From contig JAHLMK010000003.1 of the NCBI GenBank assembly GCA_019915135.1, forward strand, positions 2,294,001 to 2,358,000: a DNA stretch of 64,000 nucleotides, read 5' to 3'. This DNA comes from Strobilurus pachycystidiatus. Lineage: Eukaryota; Basidiomycota; Agaricomycetes; Agaricales; Physalacriaceae. The translations under genes were made by a program, and so were the position numbers. Under the pieces are notes generated by a model, which saw nothing but the letters and a program-made list of their open reading frames with translations, searched no databases and was not told the origin of the DNA. Numbering within the stretch: the stretch's first letter is position 1; each line of letters starts with the position of its first letter. This document shows positions 43,348 through 55,909 of the stretch, in pieces.

Positions 43348-46300
43348 TCAGTCCTCGCTCACCATCGAGAGGTCGCCATTGTCTTCTCCGTCCGCGTCGT
43401 CCCCTTCCATGTCCAGCGACTCCACCGTCGTGCCTTTGCCGTCCAGCACACACGCCACCCGTCGTCCCGCACGACCGTTCACGGCAAGACTCGCTCGTCC
43501 TGATTCACATCCCACCAATCGGCGAGAGCGCCTGATCGGGATCTGTACGGGAACAAGCTGCAATGAGGCATCTCATCATCAGTGCCTCCGCCCAATTAGC
43601 CGGATCCCTTACCTGCCCTTCCCGCCATCGCAGCAACGCCTCCTGCATCAAATTTTCACGGCCACGCAGCTGTGCTTCAGCATCCAGGCCCAGGTCCTGG
43701 TACCCTAGATCGTGGTATCCCACTGTCGCAATAAAAGCACCCTCTGTGAAGTTTGCGATCAGCATCACGAAAAACGTGTACGATGATAAGCTTAACTGTC
43801 TTCACGAAGCCGGTAAACAATTACGACACATTCATCGTCAAAAAACTCTGCTTCCAGGATGTCGAATTCTTGGTTCACTCCGTCTTCATTGGGGATGTTG
43901 CACTCCAGAAGGCAGCCCTCAATTGAAATCGGTGTCAAGGTCATGGACCCGTACTTAACTCGTGTCAAACACACTGGATAATCTAATCAGAATGAGGCAT
44001 TTTAGGACACAGTTACACTCACACATGTTGGGGTCTTCCGAATTCAGTGAGGCTATAGCCAGATACTGCACAATCTGGCCGTCCTGGTAAAAAAGAATCT
44101 GTCAGCGGTGTCCGGCTCCCAGCACAGAGCAAGTTGTACCCCGATTGTCGTATCAAACATGGTGCGCTCACGGGTGATCAGATTATTCGGGAGCGCGTTT
44201 TTGACCTGCTTGTCTGTCGCATCGACCATGATGTTGGCAGCACGCCCGGTGGCGCCAGCCGCCCTGGAGAACACATTCTGGCATTGTGAGACCAACTCTT
44301 GCACAAGAGCATCGATGTTCCTGTCGATGTGATTCAAGTCTTTTTGAGGGAGTTGCTAGAACGATCGTAAGCAAGTACATAGATCGACTCGACGGAAAGC
44401 ATCTTACATGGCCCCACGCCATCTGTCCGGGGTTATCCAGAACGTCTTGTGCACGTTTCATAGCATCCTGTAAATAATCACTGCCGGGCGGGCGAAGGTC
44501 GCTGGACTGGAACTGCGGTATGGGCCCCATGAACCACTTGTCGATAGAGCTCACGACAAGGCCTGAAGTGAAATACTTGTTGACTTCTAGAATGTCGTGC
44601 TGTATTTGGATGTTGGGCGCATCGTTCCCAGCGTTCACGGCGGCCGTTGTTTCTATCTCTGATAAGATACTCCAACGATTAGTGTGAAGTAGCATCATGC
44701 GAGCGGAAGGGCCTACCGTACTTGACCCACGTCATGAATTCCTTGAAACGAGAATATTCGCGACGAGCGGCAGCGGCGAGCCATGCCGCCAGAACAATGG
44801 TGCGCTGCACAACCTCGAGACAGTAGCTGATGTCCGAACTCTGTAGTTCGAACTTTGCATACTCTGGTCTTCTCAAATGAACAAACATCACTTCCGAATT
44901 TATGTCCGACTCACATATGCGACCATCCCTGTATTTCTTCCAGCACCAAATGTATACGCTGGCAGGCAGGCGCAATCCGTTTCTCTGAGAAATCCCGTAA
45001 TTTGATGAGGGCTTCCGTCATTGTAGTTTCCCATTTCTGTAAAGCCTGCACCCCATCAGATCTCAGACGCGAGTGGATTCTCCAGGGTTGACATACCCGT
45101 TCGCTCATTTGCTCGCCGCTTCCCAAGAAGTCGTTGAGGGCTTGCGATGCACGCCCGGTCAAGAGGAGACTTGTGAGATCCAGAATAGGATTATTGTCCT
45201 TCTCTGTGAAGGCGTAGGTTAGATTCTTAACTATTTGATGAGAAGTGGCAAGCCTTACGCCCGACATGGTCTTTTATCTTAGCATCCAAAGCCCGGACCC
45301 ATCTGGGGCCAAGCTCTCTAGCAGCAACCGATATGTCTGAGCCAAACCAACTCGTTCGCATCTCCTTGACTACACGCATGAGATACCAAGCGAGATCTTT
45401 GCAAAGCGTCGAGAGCGCGCCCATATCACGGACTTGCCTTCCCCCCATTAATGGCAGATCAACGATGACCGGGAGAATGGTTGTTGACTCGTTTTCACCA
45501 GATACCGCATGTGAGTGCGCGTAGAAGGTAGGTCGGTTCGGATGCTTGTACATTGAGAGAGAGCTAAGTTTGAAGTGAGTCTTGACCCAGCCGACGGGAT
45601 AGATGCCCTCGTAATAGGTATGCAACATTCCTAGATCGCTGACTGCCATTAGAAGACTATTCACATTCGCGTCGTCTTTGTCGTCGAATATCTTCTGAGG
45701 ATCGTGCGGTTGACCTGGAAGGTCAATTGAAGCTGCTATGGGATTGGCGTTGAGAGCTGGCCATTCTTCCATGACCGCGGGTGCCGTCGACTTCTGCGCA
45801 GGTCGCGTCTGCGATCCTTGGAAGGCGAACAAATCGGTAGCGCTTTTGACAGTTTGATGAACACGTCGAGAGGAGATTCGCGTGGACGTACCTTGACCGT
45901 TGAGATTCCTCGGGCAGATAATCAAGCATGGGCAGTGATTGTATTATGGAACGCGAGGTTCCCGTCTGTAGTCGGAATGATCGAGACATGCACACACGCG
46001 CCAAATGAGGTGAAGACCAACCAGAACGTTGTCTCTCTGGAAGATGTCCGGCGCCGAACTCGGCGAGGCAGGGAGATCCTGCTTGAACCACCAGATTGAA
46101 CAATACCCATCAGGCACCTGTTTGACGACGCTGATGTTCTTCTCTTCGTGGCCATCCTGGATGGAGTGGATTGTGACGCGAAACTCCTTGTGCGCGACGG
46201 CCAGACTTCTTCCTTCACACACGAAACGCTTCAATGCCGGCTACGTGCACTCGATGTCCGCACACGCACCATCGGGACTCCACGCCACATCGACGACGTG

Positions 46301-46495
46301 ATCTTCGGGCCCAGAGGAGAGGTCGACTTCCCAGGTCCTCGTTCCACTTAGCTTCCACAAGCTTAGACGCTCCTGCGTTCCGAGGCGGGTGACCAATGCG
46401 ACGAGGTCTTTATCGGGGCAACATGCGGACGGCAACAGCCGGGAAGGCGCGGAAAGATGGACGATGGAAAGCGACGAAAATGCGTTCCTCTGCAT
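43348..46495 (-). CDS. APC4: anaphase-promoting complex subunit 4
   Basis: Scaffold subunit of the APC/C ubiquitin ligase. The ATG at 46495 opens MQRNAFSSLSIVHLSAPSRL. WD40 segments follow: CPDKDLVALVTRLG, ERLSLWKLSGTRTWEVDLSS, DHVVDVAWSPDG. The APC4 long helical domain includes LLMAVSDLGMLHTYYEGIYP, LCKDLAWYLMRVVKEMRTSW, DLTSLLLTGRASQALNDFLG, CLEVVQRTIVLAAWLAAAAR and EVNKYFTSGLVVSSIDKWFM. The C-terminal part includes MTLTPISIEGCLLECNIPNE and LAVNGRAGRRVACVLDGKGT and ends in an acidic tail at TGA 43348-43350. The GRxGRRVxCVLD motif near the end is typical of APC4. About ten short introns; no frame breaks noticed. Confidence 0.85.
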
Positions 46496-46695
46496 GTTGA
46501 TTATGGCAATTGAGTGGAGGTCGGGATCATGCAGGCGTGAATCATTCTTGGAAGCGTCAAGAAAAGAAACGCGAGGTCACGCGGCACATGCGGTCACGGT
46601 CATCTTTGGAGGCCTTCAAAGAGGTTCCCGATATCCTTCAACTGTATGCGCTGTATAGGAAATCTCTATGTATATACGCTAGCCATAGAGAGCAG

Positions 46696-49353
46696 CTATT
46701 TAGTTTTCCGCTTGGGGCCCTTTTTACCAGCCCCTGCGGAGACACCTTTCTTCGACCGAGCTCCCTCATGAGACGCTCTCTGCCCCAAGTCCCGGTCAAA
46801 AGTGGCGCTAGAACGAGTTGCGTTCGGCTTTTTCCTTGATTTCGTCTTCGATGCCTTCGCTGCTCGCGGTTCTGGAACACCTATCTTCTTAGGTTGTGCT
46901 GACTTCTTCGCTGAGCGGATGGATGCCTCAATGGCTCGGCTGTCGCCGGGTTCATCGTCGTCGGCTAGTCTGCGTCTCTTCTTTCTTGACAGTCCAGACA
47001 ACTTGTCCCTCTTCGGCTAACGGCGGGAAGATTTTAGTGCCTTCTCTTCTTCAAGTCCGTGCAGAACGTTACCTTATCCGACTCAGCACCAGCTTTTGGT
47101 TTCACCTTTTTCGAGCCCTCCATACCGACTTGATACTGCTGCTTGCTTATCGCTGCGGCCAAAAGTTAGCGCCTGTGAGATTCCGACACTAAGAATGGCG
47201 TACCCTCGGCACTCTCCTTCTCCTTCTTCGACTGGAACCATGTTCGCGCAGGCCGTGAATAAATCTCAGATTGGTGCTCAATCATGTTCTGTCCCTTCTT
47301 CAATTCCATCTCAGCTTTGCGGAACTGGAAAGCGGTTAATGAATGATAACGCAAAAAGGCGTGCCATATACCTGTTTCTCCTGGATTTCCTCTTCCATGA
47401 CCTCGGCAATTTCCGCCTTCAAAGCATCTAGTTTTTCGCTCCACTTCGCGATGGCATCTGCAGGCACCACTCTGTGTCGCACTTGGTCTGCACCTGCCCC
47501 ATGCTTGATGGCCGCCTTCAGCATCTTACGATCCGCCTCGCCGACAAGGGTGACCGATCTAGAGAACTGATGAGTTGTTGCGAAACACAGAACACGCAAG
47601 TTACCGACCTGCCCTTCTGACCAGCACGAGCTGTTCTCCCGACACGATGCAAGTATTGAGCGAGTTGAGCGGGCATGTCATAGTTTATCACTGTCTCGAT
47701 GCCTTTGATATCTAGACCTCGCGAAGCAAGATCCGTGGCCATGAGAAAGTCAACGGTTCCATCCCGGAAGTGCTGCAACGCGCGAAGTCTCTGTGAAAGG
47801 TTGTCATAAGTGAGAATGCCAGGGAAAGAAAGGTTGTTTCAACAACTTACCTGCTCTTGAGACAAATCACCGTGGAGTTCGTCGCACTTCATACCCAGCA
47901 GTGAGAAGACTATCCTTAATTGATGGGCGAGTTTTTTGCTCCGCAGAAATATGATGGTCTTCTCGCGGAACGTTCGCTTGCAGAGTGTCACAAGTAAAGC
48001 TGAACGCTCTGCCTCCTTGCCCGCTTTTACGCGCACAAATTCCTGCACCAAACTCTTCGCTGTGGTCCGCTGCGGGTCTACGAACAGTCTGACCGGCTTG
48101 TTAAGCGACATTTTCACCAACTCGTCCACGGAATCAGTCATAGTAGCTGAGAACAGCATAGTCTGGCGAGATATGGGGCACGCCTTGATGATTTCCGCAA
48201 GTTCATCAGCGAATCCGTCAGAAAGCATACGATCTGCCTCGTCGAGGATTAGGATATCGAGATTGTCTAAAGTGAAGGATGGGGAATTTCGGATATGGTC
48301 AATCAGTCGACCGGGGGTGGCGATGACCACATCTGGGCGGTTCCGAAGTGCTATTTCTTGGGACTTGAGTGAAAGGCCACCTATAATGTGTTGGTACTTC
48401 AATTGGCATAACGGAGGGAAGCACGAACCAACGATCAAACAGAATTGGATATCCGTGTGCGCCGCTAGTTTTGTACCGACATCGAAAGACTGTACGGCAA
48501 GCTCTCGCGTGGGAGCAAGAACGAGACAACGCGTCGCTGCTGCCTTCTTGCCCTTTTCTCGATATAGCAACCGCTCTAGGACAGGTATCGTGAACGCCGC
48601 AGTTTTTCCTGAACCAGTAACAGCATTGCCGACCACATCCTTGCCTAAAAGTGCGACGGGGATGGTGGCGGCCTGGATGGGAGTAGGCTTTTGGAAACCA
48701 AGGGTAGTGATGGACTTCAATATCGGGCGAGATAGGTTCATGGTGAGGAATGAGGAATGCTCCTCGGATGTTTGGGCGGTCTCCGAATCGAAAAAGGCAG
48801 CCTTCCTGTCCTTTTCGGCCTGTGTCTCGATGTCTTCGTCTTCAGATGAAGAGCCATCATCCGGTACGTCCTCGACGTCGTCGTCATCGCTCGCTGCAGC
48901 AAGCATGCCGTCTTCATAGTCACCCTCATCTTCGTCCGAAGTGCCCAAAGGGTCCTCTTCATCGTCCTCCGACATGATGTCGTCTGCGCCGGACCCGTCC
49001 TGTTCTGAATCACTTTCACCATCCGAGGCATCGGAATGTACACTGTCGGAACGCTTCCGCTTTTTGGAGAGCTTCCTTCGAGCGATTATATCGTCGACGG
49101 ACAAGGGTACCTTGGATCATGTTGAATGGCGATTGCAAACAAATCGTAGCAAACGACTTACCGGCCGACTTCCAGTTTTGATGATATCTCCAGCTTCGTT
49201 CAGTGTGTTATCCAAAATATCCGCGTACGGGTCTCCGGTCAGGTCAAAGGTGAAGTCAGGATTGAGGTCCTCCGACGTTTGAGTTTTGGACGTCGAGGGT
49301 TGTAACGTGTCGTCCTCGGCGTCGGAGTCAATGGTGAAAATGTAGTCACTCAT
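46696..49353 (-). CDS. DRS1: DEAD-box RNA helicase of 60S ribosome assembly (Drs1/DDX27)
   Basis: Nucleolar helicase for large-subunit pre-rRNA processing. The ATG at 49353 gives [21 protein letters not shown] Lys-rich then strongly acidic region follows, as in Drs1. The helicase core shows the Q motif [11 protein letters not shown], motif [22 protein letters not shown], motif II LDEADRM, motif [37 protein letters not shown] and [10 protein letters not shown]. The Drs1-specific C-terminus reads [20 protein letters not shown] and [17 protein letters not shown] and ends in a Lys-rich tail at 46696. GFADELAEI after the DEAD box and RTWFQ are hallmarks of this subfamily. Several short introns interrupt the 3' half. 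Confidence 0.93.
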
Positions 49354-49682
49354 GACGGTCGATGAAGAAGGACCAGAGACGACAAACGCGAAAGCAGGTC
49401 GAAGCACGAAGGAAACTTTTTCGCTCACATGACATCACGCTGCTACTTGCGATCATGATGCCGGATTTGGACAAACTCAAACGGCTACAGAGAATATTGT
49501 AATTGAACAAAAGAAAAGATATGCAACGGGGCAGCCAGTGAGAGAAATGAGAATAAGTAACCTGCAGAAATTAGAGACCCTAATTGTAAAATAAAAGAAA
49601 GGCATAAACCACCCAAAGAAAGGCATAAACCGGGAAGATGGAATCCGCGTATTTAGTATGTCGTCGAAAATTAAGTGACCAT
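49354..49682. other. intergenic, AT-rich
   Basis: About 330 bases. Near 49,595-49,632 a 17-base unit (AAAGAAAGGCATAAACC) is repeated twice in tandem. Otherwise no gene or signal. Confidence 0.5.
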
Positions 49683-52559
49683 TCATTTCTGGGTCTTCTT
49701 CTCCTTCCTCGCCACTCTGCTCAAAAGCCTTTTGGCCTTACTATACTCCTGATCCTCATCGCTCGAATCCGCCCACATATCCGGAGGCTCCTCGCTCGAG
49801 TGCCATCCGTGTTTCTTCTCCTTGTTCGACTCCCCGGCTGCCTCGTCAATGACCGTGTTCTCGCTAGGATGCCACTCCTCGTACTCGATAGCCGGCGGCG
49901 TCGCGCTGAATGTCGGCCGGAGACTCACACGCACACTCTTCCGTCGTTTGGGAGCGTTGGTGTTGTTCACAGTCGAATCAGACGAGGCACTGATGTCCGT
50001 TCCGTTTTGACCATGATGGAATCCATTTTGAGACACGGGAGGAGGAGAGTACTCTTTCTCGGGTGGTGGTGGGACGGGTGAACTAGGCGCAGACCTGGGT
50101 TTGGTATCGTCGTCGAACATCTCTTGGGTGGTTTCGTATGAAGATATCGAGGCGGTATCGTCGTCGTCGTCATCTCGAGAAGGAGGAGGAGAAGTAAGGG
50201 ATCGCTTCAGAGGAGACGTCGCTCTCGCTTTGATTGCCTCTTCAGTCAGCTGCGGTACAGAAGGAGTCGCATCCAGATGTAGGGGCGAAGGTGCCTGCAC
50301 GACATACATTGCTTTGACAGGAGATGGCGACCTGCCCGCAGAGCTCATGGGTGACGGAGTGCGGCTTCCCCCGTTTCGAAGAGCACTACGCAAAGGAGGA
50401 CGACTGGCAGAGGAGGAGGAGGCTGCTGGCTGGTGGGATCCTGAGAAAGGTGACGCTGTCCCATTCGCCTTTGGGGACGTAGCAACTGGGGGCGGAGAAG
50501 ATGGTTTAGGCGCATGAGGCGAATATGGCCATGGCTGGTGTGTGGGCGAAGAATAAGAAGTCGCAGAGGAATTATCTGGGAGACCTTCCATATGTTCTCT
50601 AGTCGGACTAGCCGGGGCTTTGACCTCGTACAGCGAACTGACTTTGCCCGCCTTCTGTTTGGAGGCAGAACTGACCTTCCTCTCCCTTGCCGCAGGTAGG
50701 AAGCTCTCCAGCGGCAAGCCGTCGATTTCCTTCTTCGAAAAGCTCTGCGGCGCCTTGACGCTGATGAGCCCATCACTGAACGTCCTCTCTCTGGCCTTTA
50801 CAGTCTCCATAGAAGCCTTGCGGTTTGCGCGTGCAACATCTTCCACGATGCTCATCAAGCTATTGCTCTGCACTACAGGTGAGGATGCCCTCCGCTCCGC
50901 CCGAGTCGTACCGGGAGACTCAAGGTCTAGTGATGACTGCCTCTTGTGAGAAGGGGAACGATGTACAGTGGGCAACGGAGGGGGAGGAGATGTGGATCGA
51001 GGAGAGTAAGTCGCGGGAGCACTCATTATGGAAGAGTTTCTCGAGACCCCCGAGGAAGGCGACGCTACGCCTTCAGCGCGCTTCTTCTTGGTCGAGCGTC
51101 TTCTGGTGGGAGGTGCAGAGCCATCGGGGACTGGGGAGGTGGACGCAGAAGGGACCGCCCCGTCCAGAGAAGCACTTCGCCTCCTCTGGCGCTTCTCAGG
51201 CGTATCCTTCCGCAACCTCCTCGCACGAGGACTAGAGACATCGATAGCGCTCCCCGTTGGACTTCCGGGAATGACAACAGGATCTAGGTGACGGAGATTC
51301 TTGTCCGTCCGTGTATCCCAAGTTTTGGCTTTCCGCGGTTTCGGAGACTTCTCGACTTCGTCCTCAGCGTCACCACTGACACTAGCCGATTTTTTGGAGC
51401 CAAAGAGACCGCGTATGCTCCCGAAAAATCTCGATTTAGTGGGACTGTCATCCCGGCCCTTCGACCCTGCAGGCGACTCCTTTCGCTTCTTCGATGCAGC
51501 GCCAAATCGAGGGTTCTCCACCACTGCGACATCCTCTTCCTCGCTGCTCGAACTGGCACCAAGATCTTCCTCGGTGATACGTCGTGAAAGAACGTGCGGT
51601 ACGGAGGTGGGCATGCCCAAATCCTCGATAGCATGGGCTGGCGGAATGTGTAGATTTACATCGGGTTGAAGTTGAGATGCTGATTGAGAGGGAGTGAGGG
51701 AAGAGGCGTCGTCAGGAAGCGGTTTATCCACGTTGATTTCGAGTTCCGGATGGCGAGACATAGGATGACCTTGAAGAATATGTGAATATCAGAACGACGT
51801 ATGCAGTATTTTGGCGCACCGTCCATCTCCACTTGCAGTATTGCTCGACCAGCCTCTACCCAACGCGTTCCGCAATCTACCATGGCCGTCGCCCGTAGGC
51901 GGAGCCCATCCTGGACCGCGCTGACTCGTTTGGACTCCAGTTGGCGCTGTGCGGTGGCCAGTTGGCTCTCGCAGCCATGAAGCTCCGACTGCCAGTGTGC
52001 CAGCTTGGATGTTTTCCCGCCTAGGGGAGCGTATGATTTTCCGCTGTACGAGTCGAGGGACACGGTTGAATGGCTGGGAGACGAAGCAGAGAATATGGAG
52101 TCCCGGTTTGACGACTTGTTCGAGGTCTTGAGGACACGAGTAACTCTAGAATGCATGGTCAGCGCACATTCAGCGGCGACCGTCCATGCTTGACGGGGTG
52201 CGGTAACGGCGGCCTTTAATTAGTACTCACAGTATTTCGCGATCCCTAACAAGGTTCCGAACCACCTCTTCTAAATCTCGAAGCTCCTTGAGACCATCGA
52301 TGTAGGCGTCCACTGCTGCGGCATACGCCCTTAGACCCGCGTCGGCATGCGCCAGAGCGTGGATGACACTGTATCCAGTCGCCTCCTCGCCGCTGCTTGG
52401 CCTGGGCGGGTCGTTCAACGACGGCTGGTAGAGAAGCAATGCAGTGCACGCCGCTCCTCCCGCATCCAGCGCGCCTTCGAGAGTCTTGGCGTATTCTTTT
52501 TCGTGCGTCAAGAGGTTTGTGAGCAGCCTTGGACTCGCCGTAGAGCCAGAAGACGTCAT
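49683..52559 (-). CDS. BAR/IVY1-like protein with long disordered C-terminus
   Basis: The ATG at 52559 opens MTSSGSTASPRLLTNLLTHE. The N-terminal approximately 235 residues across two introns form helical BAR-like sequence: EYAKTLEGALDAGGAACTAL, AYAAAVDAYIDGLKELRDLE, VVRNLVRDREIL, WQSELHGCESQLATAQRQLE. The third exon (from about 51,770) encodes some 690 residues of Ser/Pro-rich disorder. It has basic clusters (RRLRKDTPEKRQRRR), an SPSPVK-type proline-directed phosphosite pattern, and the end SKAKRLLSRVARKEKKTQK. The helical part resembles IVY1/BAR-type membrane-binding domains of fungi. The assignment rests on pattern only, and an unrelated coiled-coil protein is possible. Total about 930 residues. 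Confidence 0.6.
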
Positions 52560-52693
52560 GCTGTCTGGTAGTGGATCCCCAGTAGATGTGGATGGGCGAG
52601 CCGAAAAGCGTGTCTCTGGAAGTGGTGGTAAGAGAGCGTGGATGGACTAGCACATAGAGAAAGGCGACACAAGCAAGACTTGCAGCTGGCGGG

Positions 52694-53246
52694 ATGGTGG
52701 GATGGAGGTAAGTGGAGTAATCAAAGTTCGAACTCTGGTCAGCACGCCTGACACATTTATTATAGCGACCCTGCATCCGACCTTCTCTTGTTCGACGAGG
52801 GCGCACTTGACTTGTTCAATGACGCGCATATGCTCTGTCTTCGTCACTATCGACGTGTTTCTCGAGGCGTTCCCGCTTTCTCAAAGGTACGACTGCAACT
52901 GAAGCATCGTCTCGGTCTGCAAGTCGAAGAAACTCTGACGGCCAAGCTCAAGACTGAAGTCGTACATAGATGACTGAATTTCTGACAATAGGTTCGATTG
53001 GCAACATCCTACCTTCCCGGTTCCAGCGAAGAGCGTCCCAAAAAGGGCCAGGAGGAGGCGATAGTAAGTCAGGAGGAGGATTAGGGGGAAGTACTGAGCA
53101 AGGAGGATAACCTGGAGCCGAGGGAGGTCCCGAAGGAAGTTCTGGTGCGACAGATACTGACACAGGGACGAAGAAGAGGAGCAGATACTCCTTCAGGCTC
53201 TGGAAGGTCTAATCTGGAGTGTAATTTCCGTATTCTAGACACCGAA
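52694..53246 (+). CDS. small spliced gene of unknown function (3' end unsure)
   Basis: I do not recognise the protein. Splicing is unusually clean. A 14-nt first exon (52694-52707, MVGWS) has a GTAAGT donor. Exon 2 at 52766-52886 gives DPASDLLLFDEGALDLFNDA and LCLRHYRRVSRGVPAFSK. Exon 3, after an acceptor ending AATAG (about 52,991), reads VRLATSYLPGSSEERPKKGQ, EEAI, with another GTAAGT donor. Exon 4 from about 53,102 reads EDNLEPREVPKEVLVRQILT and QGRRRGADTPSGSGR. The last part would overlap MYG1 on the other strand, so the true stop is uncertain. The ATG is 134 bases from the divergent BAR-like gene, consistent with a shared promoter. Confidence 0.45.
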
Positions 53247-54596
53247 TTACACCTCAAGTGCAAGCTGCGCGAGCTTCAACGCGCCCTCTTTTGTTTTCGT
53301 GCCACCAATGAACCCGCTCGCATGGACAAACACGCACCCTTCCACACCGGTGATCTGGCTGAGCGCGTCATCCCTGATACCCCTCCACGCACTGGGCAGG
53401 GCTTTGCGGCTCGCAAAGCTGTCCTCTGACGAAGGCACAGCCTGGACACGCCAGTTTCCACTCTCATCAGAATAGACGACATAAATCGAGGTTGAGTCGA
53501 TGACGGACTCTCGCTCGAGGTCGAACAAGTGTCCCTGCACGAATAATACGGCGTTCAGTATAGCTCGCGGATAAGGACAACGGCGACGGACCTTCCATGG
53601 CAGGAATTGCTCAAGTAGGACGATTTTGCCTGTCGGGTCAACGGTCTTTTTACTCTTCTGAAGCGCTTCAATCAACAGATCGCGCGCGGGGAGCCAGGCG
53701 TTCGCGTAAAAGTCAAGTTTTCCCAGAAACTCTTCTCCAGTAAGCGCAGAGGCTTTTAAGAATTGAGCCTGCAGCGGGGGGATGTTAGGGTTGCGGGCAG
53801 GCCAGGGGAGGGAAGGACACGGCTTACATCGAGAGTTTGTGAGTCAGCGGGTTGATTCCAAGCGGGATTCAAAGACCCGACGCGACTTGACAAACCGGTG
53901 TTACTCTTGTAGGCAGCCTTGATGTCCGAGGGGTACTGTGGGATGCCATTATCGATTGCGTCTATCGCTTCGATGAATTCCTCAAGGACGGCAGGGGTGA
54001 GCGTTTACTACATGGTAGACACGGAGCCGGGCATACCTGGTACATCTTGAGCCATAGCGTGTGGACCTTGGTATCGTCCACGGGCAACTGCGCCCTGGTT
54101 GCGATGATTTCTTTACCGAAATGTCTGCCGCGGAATTAGGTTTGATACACGGGGGAGGCGGAATGGTCGACGCAACTTGTACACAAGTCCAGCAGAGCTC
54201 AGCTTTGTGCTGAAGCCATGTCCAAAGACCTCCTCGAAGCCGCGCTGGTGGTGGTCGAAGCGCTGCTTGGCCTCGTCATAGATGGCGCCGACGTCCACGA
54301 CGATGTCGCATCCGTCCAAGATGGATGGATCGCGAGATCGCTTCAGTTCTGATCATACATAGGCTTATTAGGGTCGCGTATGCGGTAAACAGGAGACGGT
54401 ATGCTTACCGGCGCCTGCGTATGTCTTTGTCAGGCGGAGCAGAAAGACAGCGAGCGCCTCATCACAGTGAAAGGTGCCATTGTGCGTCCCGATGATCTGC
54501 AAGTTTTGAGCACCAATGAGCTTACACGAATTTTGAATACATATGTACCTTTTGATGCTCCATCTTTTGCTTTTTTACCTGGGGAGAATCCGACAT
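53247..54596 (-). CDS. MYG1: MYG1 family exonuclease
   Basis: Member of the DHH-like MYG1/UPF0160 family, described as a 3'-5' RNA exonuclease acting in the nucleus and mitochondria. The ATG at 54596 gives [16 protein letters not shown]. The metal-binding N-terminus is [20 protein letters not shown], then [20 protein letters not shown] and [20 protein letters not shown]. The middle is [20 protein letters not shown] and [17 protein letters not shown] sequence. The C-terminus [40 protein letters not shown] is the family's strongest signature and ends at 53247. An upstream in-frame ATG at 54716 would add a basic 40-residue leader resembling a mitochondrial presequence. About five introns. Confidence 0.92.
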
Positions 54597-55134
54597 GACA
54601 GTGCGGAAGGGAATCTGCCGTTGCGAAGGAAGACAAGGTTTGAATCGATAAGGAAGGAATCGAGAAGCAATTGTAAGCCTTTGGGACACTTCTGTTGCTT
54701 TCAAAAAGCCAATCATTCTGGTCCCATGTTTACTTCAGGTTTACCTTGCGACTTGACAAGATTCAAACCCAGTCTCGGGCTCGCCTCTGGTCTACCCGAT
54801 GATTGCACCAACGCTAGCCCTAGGCGCGCCTGCACAGTCCGGACCGTTCTGTTGCTCCCAGTCCCATTGATTCGAGAGAAGTACACGGCAAAGAAATGTC
54901 TTTATTGCCAAGGCGCTGGTCGTAGGTTACAGTAATTCGGCTTCTTATCAATCGCTTAGCATATCCCTTACAGTATGTATTCCTTTCTTGCGGAGACCGT
55001 AAGTTCCGACCCTGGATAGCCGGTTTCGAGTGATCGGGGCAGAGCCTTGCACCTTTTCTTTATAAAAGTCGCCGTCCCAATGGCCTTCTCCCCTTCCCTT
55101 CCACTTTTCCCCCCTCGCCATCGTCCGCGCCGCC
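54597..55134. other. divergent promoter region of MYG1 and the gene at 55135
   Basis: About 540 bases. The MYG1 side can be read as coding up to 54716 if the upstream ATG is used. The rest shows only promoter features, including the TATA box listed separately. Confidence 0.4.
55061..55067 (+). promoter_or_regulatory. TATA box
   Basis: TATAAAA lies 74 bases before the ATG at 55135, followed by a CT-rich initiator-like stretch. This is a conventional strong fungal promoter arrangement. Confidence 0.5.
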
Positions 55135-55909
55135 ATGGACATTCCCCTCCTCCTGCACAAGCCCGCTGATGCTGGCCCGACGCTGTTCTTTGCCCATGTC
55201 ATGGCTTGGCTCGACGGCGTCGCCAACGCCCAGAAGAACGGCCAGCTTTTGGATCCGTGGACGCCCTCGTGCGACGACGACCAGCTCTCATCGGCCCCGT
55301 TCACCGTACCGTTCGACGGACATGTGCCATCCGCGTCGTCGCACACCTCCTTTCACCCGGAACCCTATGGGACCTGGCCGTCGAAAGAGCGGCCATCGCC
55401 TCCTGTGACAATCACAAGCGCTCCGTGCCACTTCCAGCCCTTCTTTCATGATTCCCGTCGCACTACCGGCCCTTCTGACATGTGGTCTTTCTCCCACCAT
55501 ACGCCTTCGTATGTCGCCGGCTCACAGACATTGCCACTTCCACATATGGACACTTTCGGATACGTGGTATGTTGCTCTTCTGCTCGCTTTCAGCTTCCTG
55601 ACTTCTGATTCCTGTTGACAGTCAAACCCTGCACACGTCCCCCAAACTCTGCCTCATGATCCTTCCCCCTTCTATGCCCTTCCCACATTCCTCAGCGACC
55701 TACATATGAGCTCGGATAAACTACAGCACGCGCTGCGGCAACACCAAATCTCATCCACGCGCCAGCAGTGGGCCGCAATCAATCCCTCGCTCTGCTCGGC
55801 GCATGAGAGATCGCGACGAACTCATGTAGCACATGCAACCGAGCGACGCCGGCGTTCCTTCCAGGCGACACCCTATTACAAGATGGCCCTTCCGTATCTC
55901 GCATCATGA
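55135..55909 (+). CDS. hypothetical protein, two exons
   Basis: I do not recognise this protein. Exon 1 from the ATG at 55135 reads MDIPLLLHKPADAGPTLFFA, HVMAWLDGVANAQKNGQLLD, then a Pro/Ser/His-rich stretch ending MDTFGYV. A GT-AG intron at about 55,567-55,621 joins SNPAHVPQTLPHDPSPFYAL, PTFLSDLHMSSDKLQHALRQ and HQISSTRQQWAAINPSLCSA. A basic end includes ERRRRSFQATPYYKMALPYL, and the stop follows at 55909. About 240 residues; no signal peptide or membrane helix. The promoter with TATA box and CT stretch argues for a real gene. Confidence 0.6.

Noticed and set aside
47936..48919. 327-residue plus-strand open frame
   Set aside because: Exactly antisense to the DRS1 helicase core and acidic region. 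Composition mirrors the reverse of those codons; no family motif.
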